Translations under genes and position numbers: made by a program
Shown: one piece after another, positions 1-12,034 of the stretch
Layout of the letters: every line of letters starts with the position of its first letter
Position numbering within the stretch: the first letter of the stretch is position 1
Assembly (NCBI GenBank): GCA_017548075.1
Contig: JAFYNL010000042.1
Coordinates: forward strand, 1 to 46,577
DNA length: 46,577 nucleotides
Direction of reading: 5' to 3'
DNA from: Bacteroidaceae bacterium
Lineage (GTDB): Bacteria > Bacteroidota > Bacteroidia > Bacteroidales > Bacteroidaceae
The notes under the pieces: model-generated
Database searches by the model: none
Told to the model about the DNA's origin: nothing
The model's input: only the letters and a program-made list of their open reading frames with translations

Positions 1-44
1 AAAAAAGTTTATAAAAAAATTCGTAGACCGCAACGCGCGCGCCG

Positions 45-52
45 TATATTTG
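45..52 (+). promoter_or_regulatory. Candidate -7 box upstream of the HU-like gene
   Basis: TATATTTG matches the Bacteroidetes TAnnTTTG -7 element. No clear -33 TTTG is seen about 20 bp upstream. If used, it gives the HU gene a leader of roughly 235 nt containing a phased repeat array (85-145) and heptamer repeats (259-293). The downstream context (TTTGCAGTGTGA) resembles the promoter in front of the array at 44232-44325. Confidence 0.4.
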
Positions 53-70
53 CAGTGTGATTCGAAACAC

Positions 71-145
71 AGCCAGTTGTGGAGTGAATCTTAACGAGTT
101 AAAGTGGCCAATTTAACAAGTTTCGATTGCCCACACCACACGAGA
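71..145 (+). repeat. 22-bp phased inverted-repeat array, degenerate copy (array A)
   Basis: Dyads start at 92 (TAAC-GA-GTTA), 114 (TAAC-AA-GTTt) and 136 (CCAC-AC-GAGA), exactly 22 bp apart. A head-like AGCCAG lies at 71, the same 21-bp offset that CTGCAG has in the better copies. This is the most decayed member of the six-copy family and lies in the probable HU leader. Confidence 0.6.
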
Positions 146-258
146 GAGCATTAACAGAGTTGAGAGTGGATAGTTGATAGTTTAGAGACAGTTCTCAAGT
201 GGAAAGTGCCGCTTTGGCGGAGTTCAAAACTTGTTAAACTCTATACTAAAAACTGACA

Positions 259-293
259 CTAAACTCTAAACACTAAACTTTAAACTTTAAAAA
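259..293 (+). repeat. Heptamer microsatellite in the HU leader
   Basis: Five consecutive 7-bp units are variants of CTAAACT (CTAAACT, CTAAACA, CTAAACT, TTAAACT, TTAAAAA). They end 3 bp before the HU start codon, so a change in copy number would alter the ribosome-binding region rather than the reading frame. Confidence 0.7.
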
Positions 294-296
294 GCT

Positions 297-758
297 ATGA
301 TTAACTATTCCATTATGATTATGGGCACGAAGCCCGGAACGAAGAAGGCCGACATCACCGAAACTAAGGCCTATGGAACCGCCCAGGTTCATGAGGTGCT
401 CGACCTCGACGCTTTCTGTAAGCACATCGCCGACCACAACAGCCCCTTCTCCAAGGGTACTGTGAAGGGTATTCTGACTGATGCCGTCGCTTGTCTTCGC
501 GAGCAGCTTCTCGCAGGCAATAAGGTGAGTCTTGGCGACCTCGGCAGCTTCCACGTAGAACTTGCCACCGAAGGTGCCGACACGACCGACGAGTTCAACG
601 CTCAGAAGATCAAGGAAGTCAACGTACGCTGGACGCCCGGTCAGGAGTTCAAGAACCTCCGTGCCGAAGCTGAGTTCAACCTCGTACCTTCCCGCAAGGC
701 ACAGGCCGACGCCATCGAAGTGATTAGGAATGAGGAAACCATCCAAGGCCTCGAATAG
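297..758 (+). CDS. HU-like DNA-binding protein (Bacteroidetes HU-related family)
   Basis: The 153-aa protein resembles the HU-related group of Bacteroidetes (TIGR01201 type), longer than canonical 90-aa HU. Seen: an N-terminal extension (residues 1-30), a helical HU half (about 32-75, including KGTVKGILTDAV and LREQLLAGNKVSLGDLGSF), and a charged tail. The family is expected to bind and bend DNA in the nucleoid. The ATG at 297 is the first in frame; a second in-frame ATG eight residues later would remove only the variable N-terminus. It is followed by a phage-structural-like gene and a smalltalk protein, a grouping often seen around such HU genes in Bacteroidales. The family is fairly sure; the cellular role is not. 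Confidence 0.85.
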   Translation: MINYSIMIMGTKPGTKKADITETKAYGTAQVHEVLDLDAFCKHIADHNSPFSKGTVKGILTDAVACLREQLLAGNKVSLGDLGSFHVELATEGADTTDEFNAQKIKEVNVRWTPGQEFKNLRAEAEFNLVPSRKAQADAIEVIRNEETIQGLE

Positions 759-766
759 ACCTTGGA

Positions 767-794
767 AGTGAAGAGTGAAGAATGAAGAGTGAAG
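767..794 (+). repeat. Heptamer microsatellite supplying a start codon
   Basis: Four consecutive units of AGTGAAG/AATGAAG occupy the gap after the HU stop codon. The third unit, AATGAAG, contains the ATG at 782 that opens the next reading frame. Because 7 is not a multiple of 3, gain or loss of a unit between the ATG and the gene body changes frame. Confidence 0.75.
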
Positions 795-1224
795 AATTCA
801 CGCCGCTTGGTCTGAGGAACAATAATCCGTTGAATATCCGTAGAAGCAAATCTGTCTGGATAGGCGAACTCCCTCAATCCTCCTCCCCTTTGCGGGAGGT
901 CGGGAGGGGGCTACCTTCTGCCAGTTCACAACCCTCGAACACGGCATCCGCGCAGCCTACCAAATTCTTGACACTTACAGACGAAAACACCACGCCGTAT
1001 GCATCGAAGACATCATCAGTCGCTGGGCTCCTCCAAGAGAAAACAACACAGAGGCTTATATCCGCTCAGTTTGCGCGCTTACAGGCTTTGGCGGCAAGGA
1101 AAGGCTCACGGAAACGGAATGGCCGGCTCTCATCAAGGCAATGGCCGTCGTGGAAAGCCGAATGCACCTCGACGAAAGCGTCCTCAAAACAGCCTACAAC
1201 CTCTACCTGAACTTAAAACGCTAA
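782..1224 (+). pseudogene. Phage structural protein P5-like gene, frameshifted by a palindromic repeat
   Basis: The first frame encodes LGLRNNNPLNIRRSKSVWIGE, the opening of the small proteins annotated as structural protein P5 or lysozyme-like next to HU genes in Bacteroidales. The rest of the family (QFTTLEHGIRAAYQILDTY, then RWAPPRENNTEAYIRSVCAL, then LTGFGG) is present from 910 to 1224 but in another frame. The junction is a GC-rich palindromic repeat at about 869-912. Removing those 44 nt would rejoin the frames as VWIGE-TFCQF. As it stands, the first frame runs on out of register to 1210. The gene is probably inactive unless frameshifting occurs. The reconstruction is inference; the two frames and the repeat are seen directly. 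Confidence 0.8.
869..912. repeat. GC-rich palindromic repeat inserted in a gene
   Basis: The core is CCTCCC (882-887), a short loop, then GGGAGG (894-899), flanked by further C-rich and G-rich runs. Related palindromes occur at 24940-24961, 26584-26616, 30374-30399 and 30462-30487. The 44-nt length (3n+2) accounts exactly for the frame change in the host gene. The element borders are estimates. Confidence 0.65.
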
Positions 1225-1244
1225 CCACTCAAAAACTAACGATT

Positions 1245-1355
1245 ATGAAGAAAAATAGCATCTGGGAACTTATCCTAAAGGTCATTGTAGCCGCCATAAC
1301 GGCAGCCCTGACGGCAATAACTACAACCTCCTGTATGGGGCGTGGACCATTCTAA
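1245..1355 (+). CDS. Smalltalk protein (36 aa)
   Basis: The 36-residue peptide starts MKKNSIWELILKVIVAAITA and ends TTTSCMGRGPF: a short basic start, one hydrophobic segment of about 18 residues (9-27), and a Cys near the end. This matches the small Bacteroidetes family known as smalltalk protein, found beside HU-like and amidase genes. It is likely a single-span membrane peptide; its function is unknown. It starts 20 bp after the stop of the disrupted P5-like gene, so the three genes probably share one transcript ending at the terminator at 1404-1446. Confidence 0.75.
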   Translation: MKKNSIWELILKVIVAAITAALTAITTTSCMGRGPF

Positions 1356-1403
1356 TCTGTGACAGAATGACAGTTGTGACATTGTCATTTTGAGAGACAC
1401 ACA

Positions 1404-1446
1404 AGAAAAAGCCCCATTCTCTACCGAGAGCGGGGCTTGCTTTATG
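1404..1446. terminator. Bidirectional terminator hairpin
   Basis: AAGCCCC pairs with GGGGCTT, with an inner CTC/GAG step. An A-run lies on the left and a T-rich stretch on the right, so it could serve both the smalltalk transcript and the convergent GH2 gene. Confidence 0.75.
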
Positions 1447-1464
1447 TAGTTCTGGGGGCTGTCT

Positions 1465-6083
<4,619 letters not shown>

Positions 6084-6152
6084 TTCCAGCTTTTGTTTTG
6101 CGATGCAAAAGTACAGACTTTCCCACAATCCTGCAAATAAATGGTGCCTTTT

Positions 6153-6183
6153 TTTGTAATTATACCAAAAAATCGTACCTTTG
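6153..6183 (+). promoter_or_regulatory. Promoter of the M6 peptidase cluster
   Basis: TTTG (6153-6156), a 19-bp spacer, then TACCTTTG (6176-6183). It lies 27 nt before the first peptidase and probably drives the three overlapping genes up to 11606. Confidence 0.75.
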
Positions 6184-6209
6184 GCCCGCAATAGTATGCA
6201 TTTGGCTAC

Positions 6210-8180
6210 ATGAAACGCTATATACTGACGCTCATACTCACCAGCCTGACACTATGGCTTTTTGCCGTTCCCGCCATGAGGATACGCAAGACAGTAACCC
6301 TCGACGACGGCAGAACCGTCATAGTAACTGCCTATGGCGACGAGAACCTCGATTTCCTCCTCACAGACGAAGGCGAGGTGATTCTGGAACGCGGTAAAAC
6401 CTTCCACGCAACAGGCTTAAATCGCGAAGAATACATGGCTAGTTTGCCAACGAAACCTGCTAACTTGAAGAGGCAGGTTGGCAGTCTGGCAAGCGCTCTC
6501 ATTCAGCCTTATGGCACGAAAAAGATTCCCGTCATTCTTACTGCGTTCAAGGACAAGCCTTTCACGGTTGCCAACTCAGACACTCGCGTAAAAGCCTTCT
6601 ACGACACTTTCTTCAATGGCGAAAACATCGAAGGCACTACAGGCAACTATGGGAGCGTGAGGCAGTATTTCATAGACCAAAGCCAAGGTCAATTCCAGCC
6701 CGAATTTACCATCATTGGTCCTGTGGAACTCGATAGCGTCTATGGGTATTATGGAGAGCAGGACACTACCTATGTCAAAATCAAAGACAAGCATTACAGC
6801 GACTTCGTCAAAGAGTCTTTCACAAAGGCTGTGGCACAACAAGACAACTGGACGCAGTTCGACAATGACGACAATGGCAAGGTGGATATGTGCGTCATCA
6901 TCTTTGCAGGTATGGGACAAAACTACACCAATTCCTATGGCGACAAGAATACCATCTGGCCTCAGGAAATGCCTGCCTCGTACACCATTAACGGCATTAC
7001 CTTGTCGGGATGTTCCACCAGTTGCGAAATGCGTCCTATTGCAGCCAACGATAGCGTCATTACAGATTGGCAAGCAGACGGAATAGGTGTTGTGGTGCAC
7101 GAGATAAGCCACGCCATCGGTCTGCCCGACCTCTACGATACGAACTACAAAGCCTTTGGCATGGACTTCTGGTCTATCATGGACTATGGCATGTACACAA
7201 GGCAGTCTAAATATCCTGTCGGCTATACTGCTTACGAACGCGAGTTCATGGGTTGGCAGCAGACGGAAACCATCACAGAGCCTACCACGCTCCGTCTCTC
7301 CTGTTTTCATCAAGGTGGCAAGGGCTACAAGATTGTCAACGACGCCAATTCCAACGAATATTACATCCTTGATAATCGCCAGGCATTGGGCTGGGACTGG
7401 GGAGTTTGCAGCAACAGAGGGCATGGCATGCTGGTGATGCATGTGGACTATAACAAAAGTTCATGGACAAGCAATAACGTCAATACCACTTATAATCACC
7501 AACGATTCACAATCATTCCTGCCAACAACAGTCTCATCGGTTCAAACAACGCCAAGACTGGTGCGCAATGGAAAGAGAGTTTGCTGGGAAATCCCTTCCC
7601 TGGCACTACAGAGAATCATGCTTTGACAGACGAAACCATACCTGCCAGCACAGTTTATGCAGGCGAGTTCATGCACAAACCTCTCATGGATATTCAGGAG
7701 ACTGAGGACGGCATCGTCACTCTCAAAGTGATGCCTCTTGGCACCCTGGAAGCCCCTGCCGACACCTGGTTCGAGGATGTAAAGCCCGGTAGCACACTGG
7801 TTGTTTGGGAGCCTGTGGAAAATGCAGAACTCTATAATCTGCAACTTTGGAGCGAAGGAGAACTTGTGCTTCAGCAGGATAGCATCGCCCAGACCTCGTT
7901 CAGGCTCTCCGACTTACCCACCGACGTCAACTACACCTTTGCAGTTCAAGCCATTAGCGACTCTTATCTCAATAGCGAATGGACCGAGAGTGAGTCTTTC
8001 CGTGCCGATCCGGACGTTATATCCGAGATAACAGAGAGCATGGAACTGGTGCGCATCTATGAGATGAATGGTCGTCTCGTTTGTGAATGCTTTGCCGATG
8101 AACTCTATCGTCTTTCACTCCAGCGCGGCATCTACATCGTCCGTTACTATGATGGAAGGACGAAAAAGGTGATGATATGA
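6210..8180 (+). CDS. Secreted M6 family metalloprotease with FN3 domain
   Basis: 656 aa. A signal peptide (ILTLILTSLTLWLFA) is followed by a propeptide-like region and an M6 (immune inhibitor A-like) zinc protease domain. The zinc motif is HEISH (residues 297-301) followed by AIGLPDLYD. A fibronectin type III domain spans about 514-594 (ADTWFEDVKPGS to YTFAVQAIS). The last 45 residues (VRIYEMNGRLVCE to GIYIVRYYDG) resemble a type IX secretion C-terminal domain. It likely degrades extracellular protein. The next gene, another M6 protease, starts in the ATGA overlap at 8177, so the two are translationally coupled. Substrate is unknown. Confidence 0.9.
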   Translation: MKRYILTLILTSLTLWLFAVPAMRIRKTVTLDDGRTVIVTAYGDENLDFLLTDEGEVILERGKTFHATGLNREEYMASLPTKPANLKRQVGSLASALIQPYGTKKIPVILTAFKDKPFTVANSDTRVKAFYDTFFNGENIEGTTGNYGSVRQYFIDQSQGQFQPEFTIIGPVELDSVYGYYGEQDTTYVKIKDKHYSDFVKESFTKAVAQQDNWTQFDNDDNGKVDMCVIIFAGMGQNYTNSYGDKNTIWPQEMPASYTINGITLSGCSTSCEMRPIAANDSVITDWQADGIGVVVHEISHAIGLPDLYDTNYKAFGMDFWSIMDYGMYTRQSKYPVGYTAYEREFMGWQQTETITEPTTLRLSCFHQGGKGYKIVNDANSNEYYILDNRQALGWDWGVCSNRGHGMLVMHVDYNKSSWTSNNVNTTYNHQRFTIIPANNSLIGSNNAKTGAQWKESLLGNPFPGTTENHALTDETIPASTVYAGEFMHKPLMDIQETEDGIVTLKVMPLGTLEAPADTWFEDVKPGSTLVVWEPVENAELYNLQLWSEGELVLQQDSIAQTSFRLSDLPTDVNYTFAVQAISDSYLNSEWTESESFRADPDVISEITESMELVRIYEMNGRLVCECFADELYRLSLQRGIYIVRYYDGRTKKVMI

Positions 8181-9802
8181 AACCCTTTGCAGTAATTCTC
8201 CTTGCATTTTATGCCCTAACTATGTCTGCCGTTCCCGCAAAAAGGGAGCGTTGCACACTTATGCTTGCCGATGGCAGGAGTGTTGTGGCTACTGCAATGG
8301 GCGACGAACTGGTGCACTACTACCTGACCGATGACGGCAAATATCTGCAATGTTCTGGCGATGGAGTTGCTCATTTTGTAAAATCTGATGTACTTCAAAA
8401 GCGATGGCAGACAAAGGTGGCAAAGAGGCAGAGCGTTAGAGCCAAAAGGCTGGCTTCGCGACAAAAGAAATCGCAAGGCTCCATGACTGGCAACAAACGA
8501 GGTTTAGTTATACTGGTTCAGTTTCCTCAAACACCATTCTACTACACCAATGAGGACTTCCAACGCCTTTTCAACGAAGAAGGCTACACAGACGACATCA
8601 ACTTTGGCTCCGTGCATGACTACTTCTTAGATGCAAGCTATGGGCAATTCGACTTCTCCTTCGATGTGGTCGGGCCTATCACAATGAGCAATCCCCTATC
8701 CTATTACGGGAAGAACAACAACAATGGCGACGACTCCTATCCTGCCACAATGGTAGCAGAGGCAGTTCAGCAGATAGATCCTGAGGTAGATTTCAGCCAA
8801 TACGACTGGGATGGAGATGGCGTGGTGGAGCAAATCTTCGTGGTTCACTCTGGTTACGACGAAGCCCAGAACACAAGGGCTACAAGCTACATCTGGTCGC
8901 ATGCCTGGACGCTCACAGAGGCTTTGGAAGAGGGCGACGGCGAAGGGCCGATAACTGTGGACGGAGTCGTGGTTGACAGCTATGCCACAAGTGCCGAGCT
9001 TGGAGGCAGGACTGGCACTACAACCCTTTCGGGCATCGGGACGGCCTGCCACGAGTTCTCTCATTGCTTCGGGCTGCCCGACTTCTACGATACTGTGGGC
9101 AATAGCTTCGGTATGGATAAGTGGAGCCTCATGGACTATGGCTGCTACAATGGCGACGGAGGCATTCCAGTAGGCTTTACAAGCTATGAGCGCTGGTTCT
9201 GCGGATGGCTCGAGCCTATCGAGCTCCTTAATCCAGTGGAGGTTACAGATATGCCTGCCCTGACTTCAGAGCCTATCGCATACATTCTCAGGAATAGTGG
9301 CAAAAGCGATGAATACTACCTCTTGGAGAATCGCCAGGCCGAGAGTTGGGATGGGGAAATTGCTGCGCATGGATTGCTCGTTCTGCATGTAGATTACGAC
9401 GAGACGGCTTGGACGGAGAACACAGTCAATACCGTTCGCAACCACCAACGCATGACCATTGTTCCTGCCGATAACATCCTCTATTCCTTTTCCTTGTCGG
9501 GCGATACCTGGCCAGGCACTACAGGCAAGACTGAACTCTCCGACTACTCCACTCCCGCTTGGGGACTCTTCAACGAGAATGCCGACGGAGAACTGCTGAT
9601 GAACCACTCCATTACGGAAATAGCAGAATCTGAGGACGGACTCATCAGTTTTATCTTCGACGATGAAGAGCTGGGAATTAGGGACGTTAACGCTAACCAT
9701 AACGTTAACAAGGCCATTTATAACCTCTCTGGGCAACGCCTCTGCAAGCCCCAGAAAGGCATCAATATCATCAATGGAAAGCTTAATTATGAGAAAAACT
9801 AA
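8177..9802 (+). CDS. Secreted M6 family metalloprotease, second copy
   Basis: 541 aa with signal peptide, a propeptide shaped like that of its neighbour (ADGRSVVATAMGDELVHYYL versus a similar segment in the first copy), and an M6 zinc protease domain with HEFSH (residues 292-296) then CFGLPDFYD. It lacks the FN3 domain. The tail [18 protein letters not shown] is normal but ends NGKLNYEKN instead of the usual NGKKVLVK, as if the last codons were lost to a frameshift. The final 14 nt overlap the start of the next gene. Before the tail, four NNTAAC hexamers code VNANHNVN. Its length and shared propeptide suggest tandem duplication followed by divergence. Confidence 0.9.
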   Translation: MKPFAVILLAFYALTMSAVPAKRERCTLMLADGRSVVATAMGDELVHYYLTDDGKYLQCSGDGVAHFVKSDVLQKRWQTKVAKRQSVRAKRLASRQKKSQGSMTGNKRGLVILVQFPQTPFYYTNEDFQRLFNEEGYTDDINFGSVHDYFLDASYGQFDFSFDVVGPITMSNPLSYYGKNNNNGDDSYPATMVAEAVQQIDPEVDFSQYDWDGDGVVEQIFVVHSGYDEAQNTRATSYIWSHAWTLTEALEEGDGEGPITVDGVVVDSYATSAELGGRTGTTTLSGIGTACHEFSHCFGLPDFYDTVGNSFGMDKWSLMDYGCYNGDGGIPVGFTSYERWFCGWLEPIELLNPVEVTDMPALTSEPIAYILRNSGKSDEYYLLENRQAESWDGEIAAHGLLVLHVDYDETAWTENTVNTVRNHQRMTIVPADNILYSFSLSGDTWPGTTGKTELSDYSTPAWGLFNENADGELLMNHSITEIAESEDGLISFIFDDEELGIRDVNANHNVNKAIYNLSGQRLCKPQKGINIINGKLNYEKN

Positions 9803-11606
9803 CCTCCTGCTACTCCTTGGACTTTGCCTGAACATGGCCGCGGCTACGGTGGCAAGGTACACTGGAACTCGCATATTTTGGGATTCTCGCTCGCCTGTTG
9901 CAATAATGGGTGGCGGTTACGGACGTCTGATAGAGCTTCAAGACGGGCGTCTGCTGGCTTGTTGCGAGAGTGGCGGCATAAAGGTCAGTTTCTCTACAAA
10001 CAAAGGCAACAGTTGGTCCTCCCCTACCCTCATCGCTCCCAATTCAAACAATACACCAAACTGCGTGCCCGACCTCATTCAACTTGCCGACGGAACCATT
10101 ATCGTTGGTTACAATCCTCGTCCCTCCCAGCCTTATACCGAGGACCGTCGCTTTGGCATCCGAGTGCGCAGAAGTACTGACAAAGGCAGGACTTGGAGTA
10201 ATGAAATCTTTGTCTACGATGCCGACTCTGTCTTCGAGAATGGCTGCTGGGAGCCTTCTTTCCTTGAGTTGCCAGATGGTGAGCTGCAACTTTATTTTGC
10301 CGACGAAAGTCCCTATACGACCAGTGGCGAGCAACAGATTTCCATTTGTCGCAGTTTTGATGGGGGTCTGACTTGGTCGGCTCCTCAACGCGTTTCCTTT
10401 AGAAGCGGTTATCGCGACGGAATGCCCGTTCCTGTGTTGCTCAGCGACAAGAAAAACATTGTGGTAGCCATCGAGGACAATGGTTGGAGCGGCGTTGGAG
10501 ACTTTGTGCCAACAACTGTGCGTACCTCTCTCTCCAACAATTGGAAGACCTATGTGAGCGGCTCCAGTTCTCTGCGCAATCGCAGCGTAAACCATAGCTA
10601 CTGCCCGGTTGCCAAAGGCGGAGCACCCTATCTGCGAGTCCTGCCAAACGGAGAGACTGTGCTGTCCCATCAGAGCACCTATGGCGAGGGCGACAACATG
10701 AAGATGTATGTCTATGTGGGCAACAAGCAGGCAAAGGACTTCAAGGCTATGTCGAGGCCCTTCTATCAAGGCGGGAAGGGCTGTTGGTGGAACTCTCTTG
10801 CAGTCATCGATACAGGCATTGTGGTGGCAGTTGGAGGCTTGGACGGAAAGATCAGCATGGTGAAAGGCTATCCCATGAAGCAATTCCAGGTGCCCTATGC
10901 AACCCCTCAGATTGATGGGCGCCTCACCTCGGCAGACGGCTATTATCACTCCTCGGCTCGCCAAGTTCCGATGGGCAACGAGACGGGCAGTTTCTCCTAT
11001 TTCGACTTTGCCTACGACCTCAACAACCTCTATCTGGCATGCATTGTCTTTCGTTCTGGAGCCACTTCGGAGCAACCCAACCCCGACGGCGTGAACCTCT
11101 ACATAGAGAGCAAGGGGGCAAGTACGGACAGACCTTTGGCATCAGCCTATCGGTTCACCATCCTGCCCGATGGCAGCCTTTCCACAAGCAAAGGCAATGG
11201 CACAGACTGGGTTTCTACAGAGCTTTCCGGAGTGCAAGTTGGCAACACTTTGAGCACTTCCAACTATCGCCTGGAAGTGGCAATCCCTTGGACCTCGATA
11301 GGCTTGAGCACCGCCCCGATAATGAGTCAAGGTCAAAATATCAGCGTCAATCTGGAGGTACTGACCTCAGGCGATGGCACGCAACTGGTAGAGCGCATCC
11401 CCGATGCCCAGCCCCAAAAGCCATCCACTTGGGTGCTCCTCAACATCATCGAGGCAGATCCGACGGGAATAAGGTCTTCCAACCCTAACGATAACGTTAA
11501 CCTTAACAATAACAGAGATGTTTATAACCTCTCTGGGCAAAGAGTTTCGCAGAATTTTCAGGGCATTTTAGTCCAAAACGGCAAAAAAAGTCTCCGACGT
11601 TGGTAA
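9789..11606 (+). CDS. Secreted sialidase-fold (BNR) glycosidase-like protein with CBM9-like domain
   Basis: 605 aa, signal peptide at the N-terminus. Three Asp-box motifs are visible (STNKGNSW, STDKGRTW, SFDGGLTW), which mark a six-bladed propeller of the sialidase superfamily. NGCWEPSFLELPDG and the catalytic-face context look closer to GH93-like or uncharacterised BNR enzymes than to classical sialidases; no FRIP motif was found. The second half (from IDGRLTSADGYYHS) looks like a CBM9/DOMON-type carbohydrate-binding domain. The tail is VYNLSGQRVSQNFQGILV, preceded by five NNTAAC hexamers coding PNDNVNLNNN. The start at 9789 overlaps the previous gene by 14 nt and leads straight into a signal peptide. 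Substrate uncertain. Confidence 0.75.
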   Translation: MRKTNLLLLLGLCLNMAAATVARYTGTRIFWDSRSPVAIMGGGYGRLIELQDGRLLACCESGGIKVSFSTNKGNSWSSPTLIAPNSNNTPNCVPDLIQLADGTIIVGYNPRPSQPYTEDRRFGIRVRRSTDKGRTWSNEIFVYDADSVFENGCWEPSFLELPDGELQLYFADESPYTTSGEQQISICRSFDGGLTWSAPQRVSFRSGYRDGMPVPVLLSDKKNIVVAIEDNGWSGVGDFVPTTVRTSLSNNWKTYVSGSSSLRNRSVNHSYCPVAKGGAPYLRVLPNGETVLSHQSTYGEGDNMKMYVYVGNKQAKDFKAMSRPFYQGGKGCWWNSLAVIDTGIVVAVGGLDGKISMVKGYPMKQFQVPYATPQIDGRLTSADGYYHSSARQVPMGNETGSFSYFDFAYDLNNLYLACIVFRSGATSEQPNPDGVNLYIESKGASTDRPLASAYRFTILPDGSLSTSKGNGTDWVSTELSGVQVGNTLSTSNYRLEVAIPWTSIGLSTAPIMSQGQNISVNLEVLTSGDGTQLVERIPDAQPQKPSTWVLLNIIEADPTGIRSSNPNDNVNLNNNRDVYNLSGQRVSQNFQGILVQNGKKSLRRW

Positions 11607-11631
11607 TCTTTCCGTAGCTTTATAGCAAACT

Positions 11632-11712
11632 TAACGTGTTACATTGGGCAACTTAACGTGTTATGATTGCAATCGTAACGTGTTATGTTGGCATTTTACC
11701 TTGCAATTATTT
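11632..11712 (-). repeat. 22-bp phased inverted-repeat array, reversed orientation (array B)
   Basis: Three dyads TAAC-GT-GTTA begin at 11632, 11654 and 11676, exactly 22 bp apart. The GT centre is the complement of the AC centre of the other arrays, so this copy is inverted. On the minus strand the head reads TTGCAAGG, a decayed form of the CTGCAGGG head. Confidence 0.85.
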
Positions 11713-11732
11713 GTTTGTTATCTTGCAAAAAT

Positions 11733-11942
11733 CGCCCATTTCATCGAGAATTTTGACATTATATTTAGCGGTACGAAAATCGTAAACGCAACAGCGCAAC
11801 AGCGCAACAGCTGTAAAAAATGAGGAAATCGATTTTCGCTATATAAGCTAATTATCGTACGATTATTATTTAATATATATATAATGAGTCATCGTCATCT
11901 CTCGGAAACAGTTGTTGCGGTGTTGCGGTGTTGCGCTTGTTA
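11733..11942. repeat. AT-rich island with inverted tandem repeats (element 1)
   Basis: Left: CGCAACAGCGCAACAGCGCA (about 11786-11808). Right: the inverse with variation (TTGCGGTGTTGCGGTGTTGC, about 11916-11937). Between them lies an AT-rich core of about 100 bp. A 15-mer, CTCGATGAAATGGGC, occurs here on the minus strand (about 11737-11752) and again on the plus strand in the island at 43876-44095, which has the same architecture. Confidence 0.5.
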
Positions 11943-11978
11943 AATTTTTATATTATTATAAAAATAATTGCAAAATAA

Positions 11979-12010
11979 TTTGGAGATTTCAAAAAAATGT
12001 TGTACCTTTG
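11979..12010 (+). promoter_or_regulatory. Promoter of the PI-PLC-like gene
   Basis: TTTG (11979-11982), a 20-bp spacer and TACCTTTG (12003-12010), 24 nt before the start codon. Confidence 0.8.
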
Positions 12011-12034
12011 TACTCGAAAAGAAAACATAAAAAC

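Larger units (their letters stand above)
11607..12034. other. Intergenic region of 428 bp holding two repeat elements and a promoter
   Basis: No gene is seen. From left to right: array B (11632-11685, reversed orientation), an AT-rich island bounded by inverted tandem GCAACA-type repeats (about 11733-11942), and the promoter of the next gene (11979-12010). Confidence 0.8.

Noticed and set aside
297-1355. Prophage remnant
   Set aside because: HU, P5-like and smalltalk genes are often grouped in Bacteroidales chromosomes, and no integrase, capsid or tail gene is present, so a prophage is not supported.
11912-12034. Longer N-terminus for the PI-PLC gene
   Set aside because: The upstream in-frame codons overlap the -33/-7 promoter and would hide the signal peptide.
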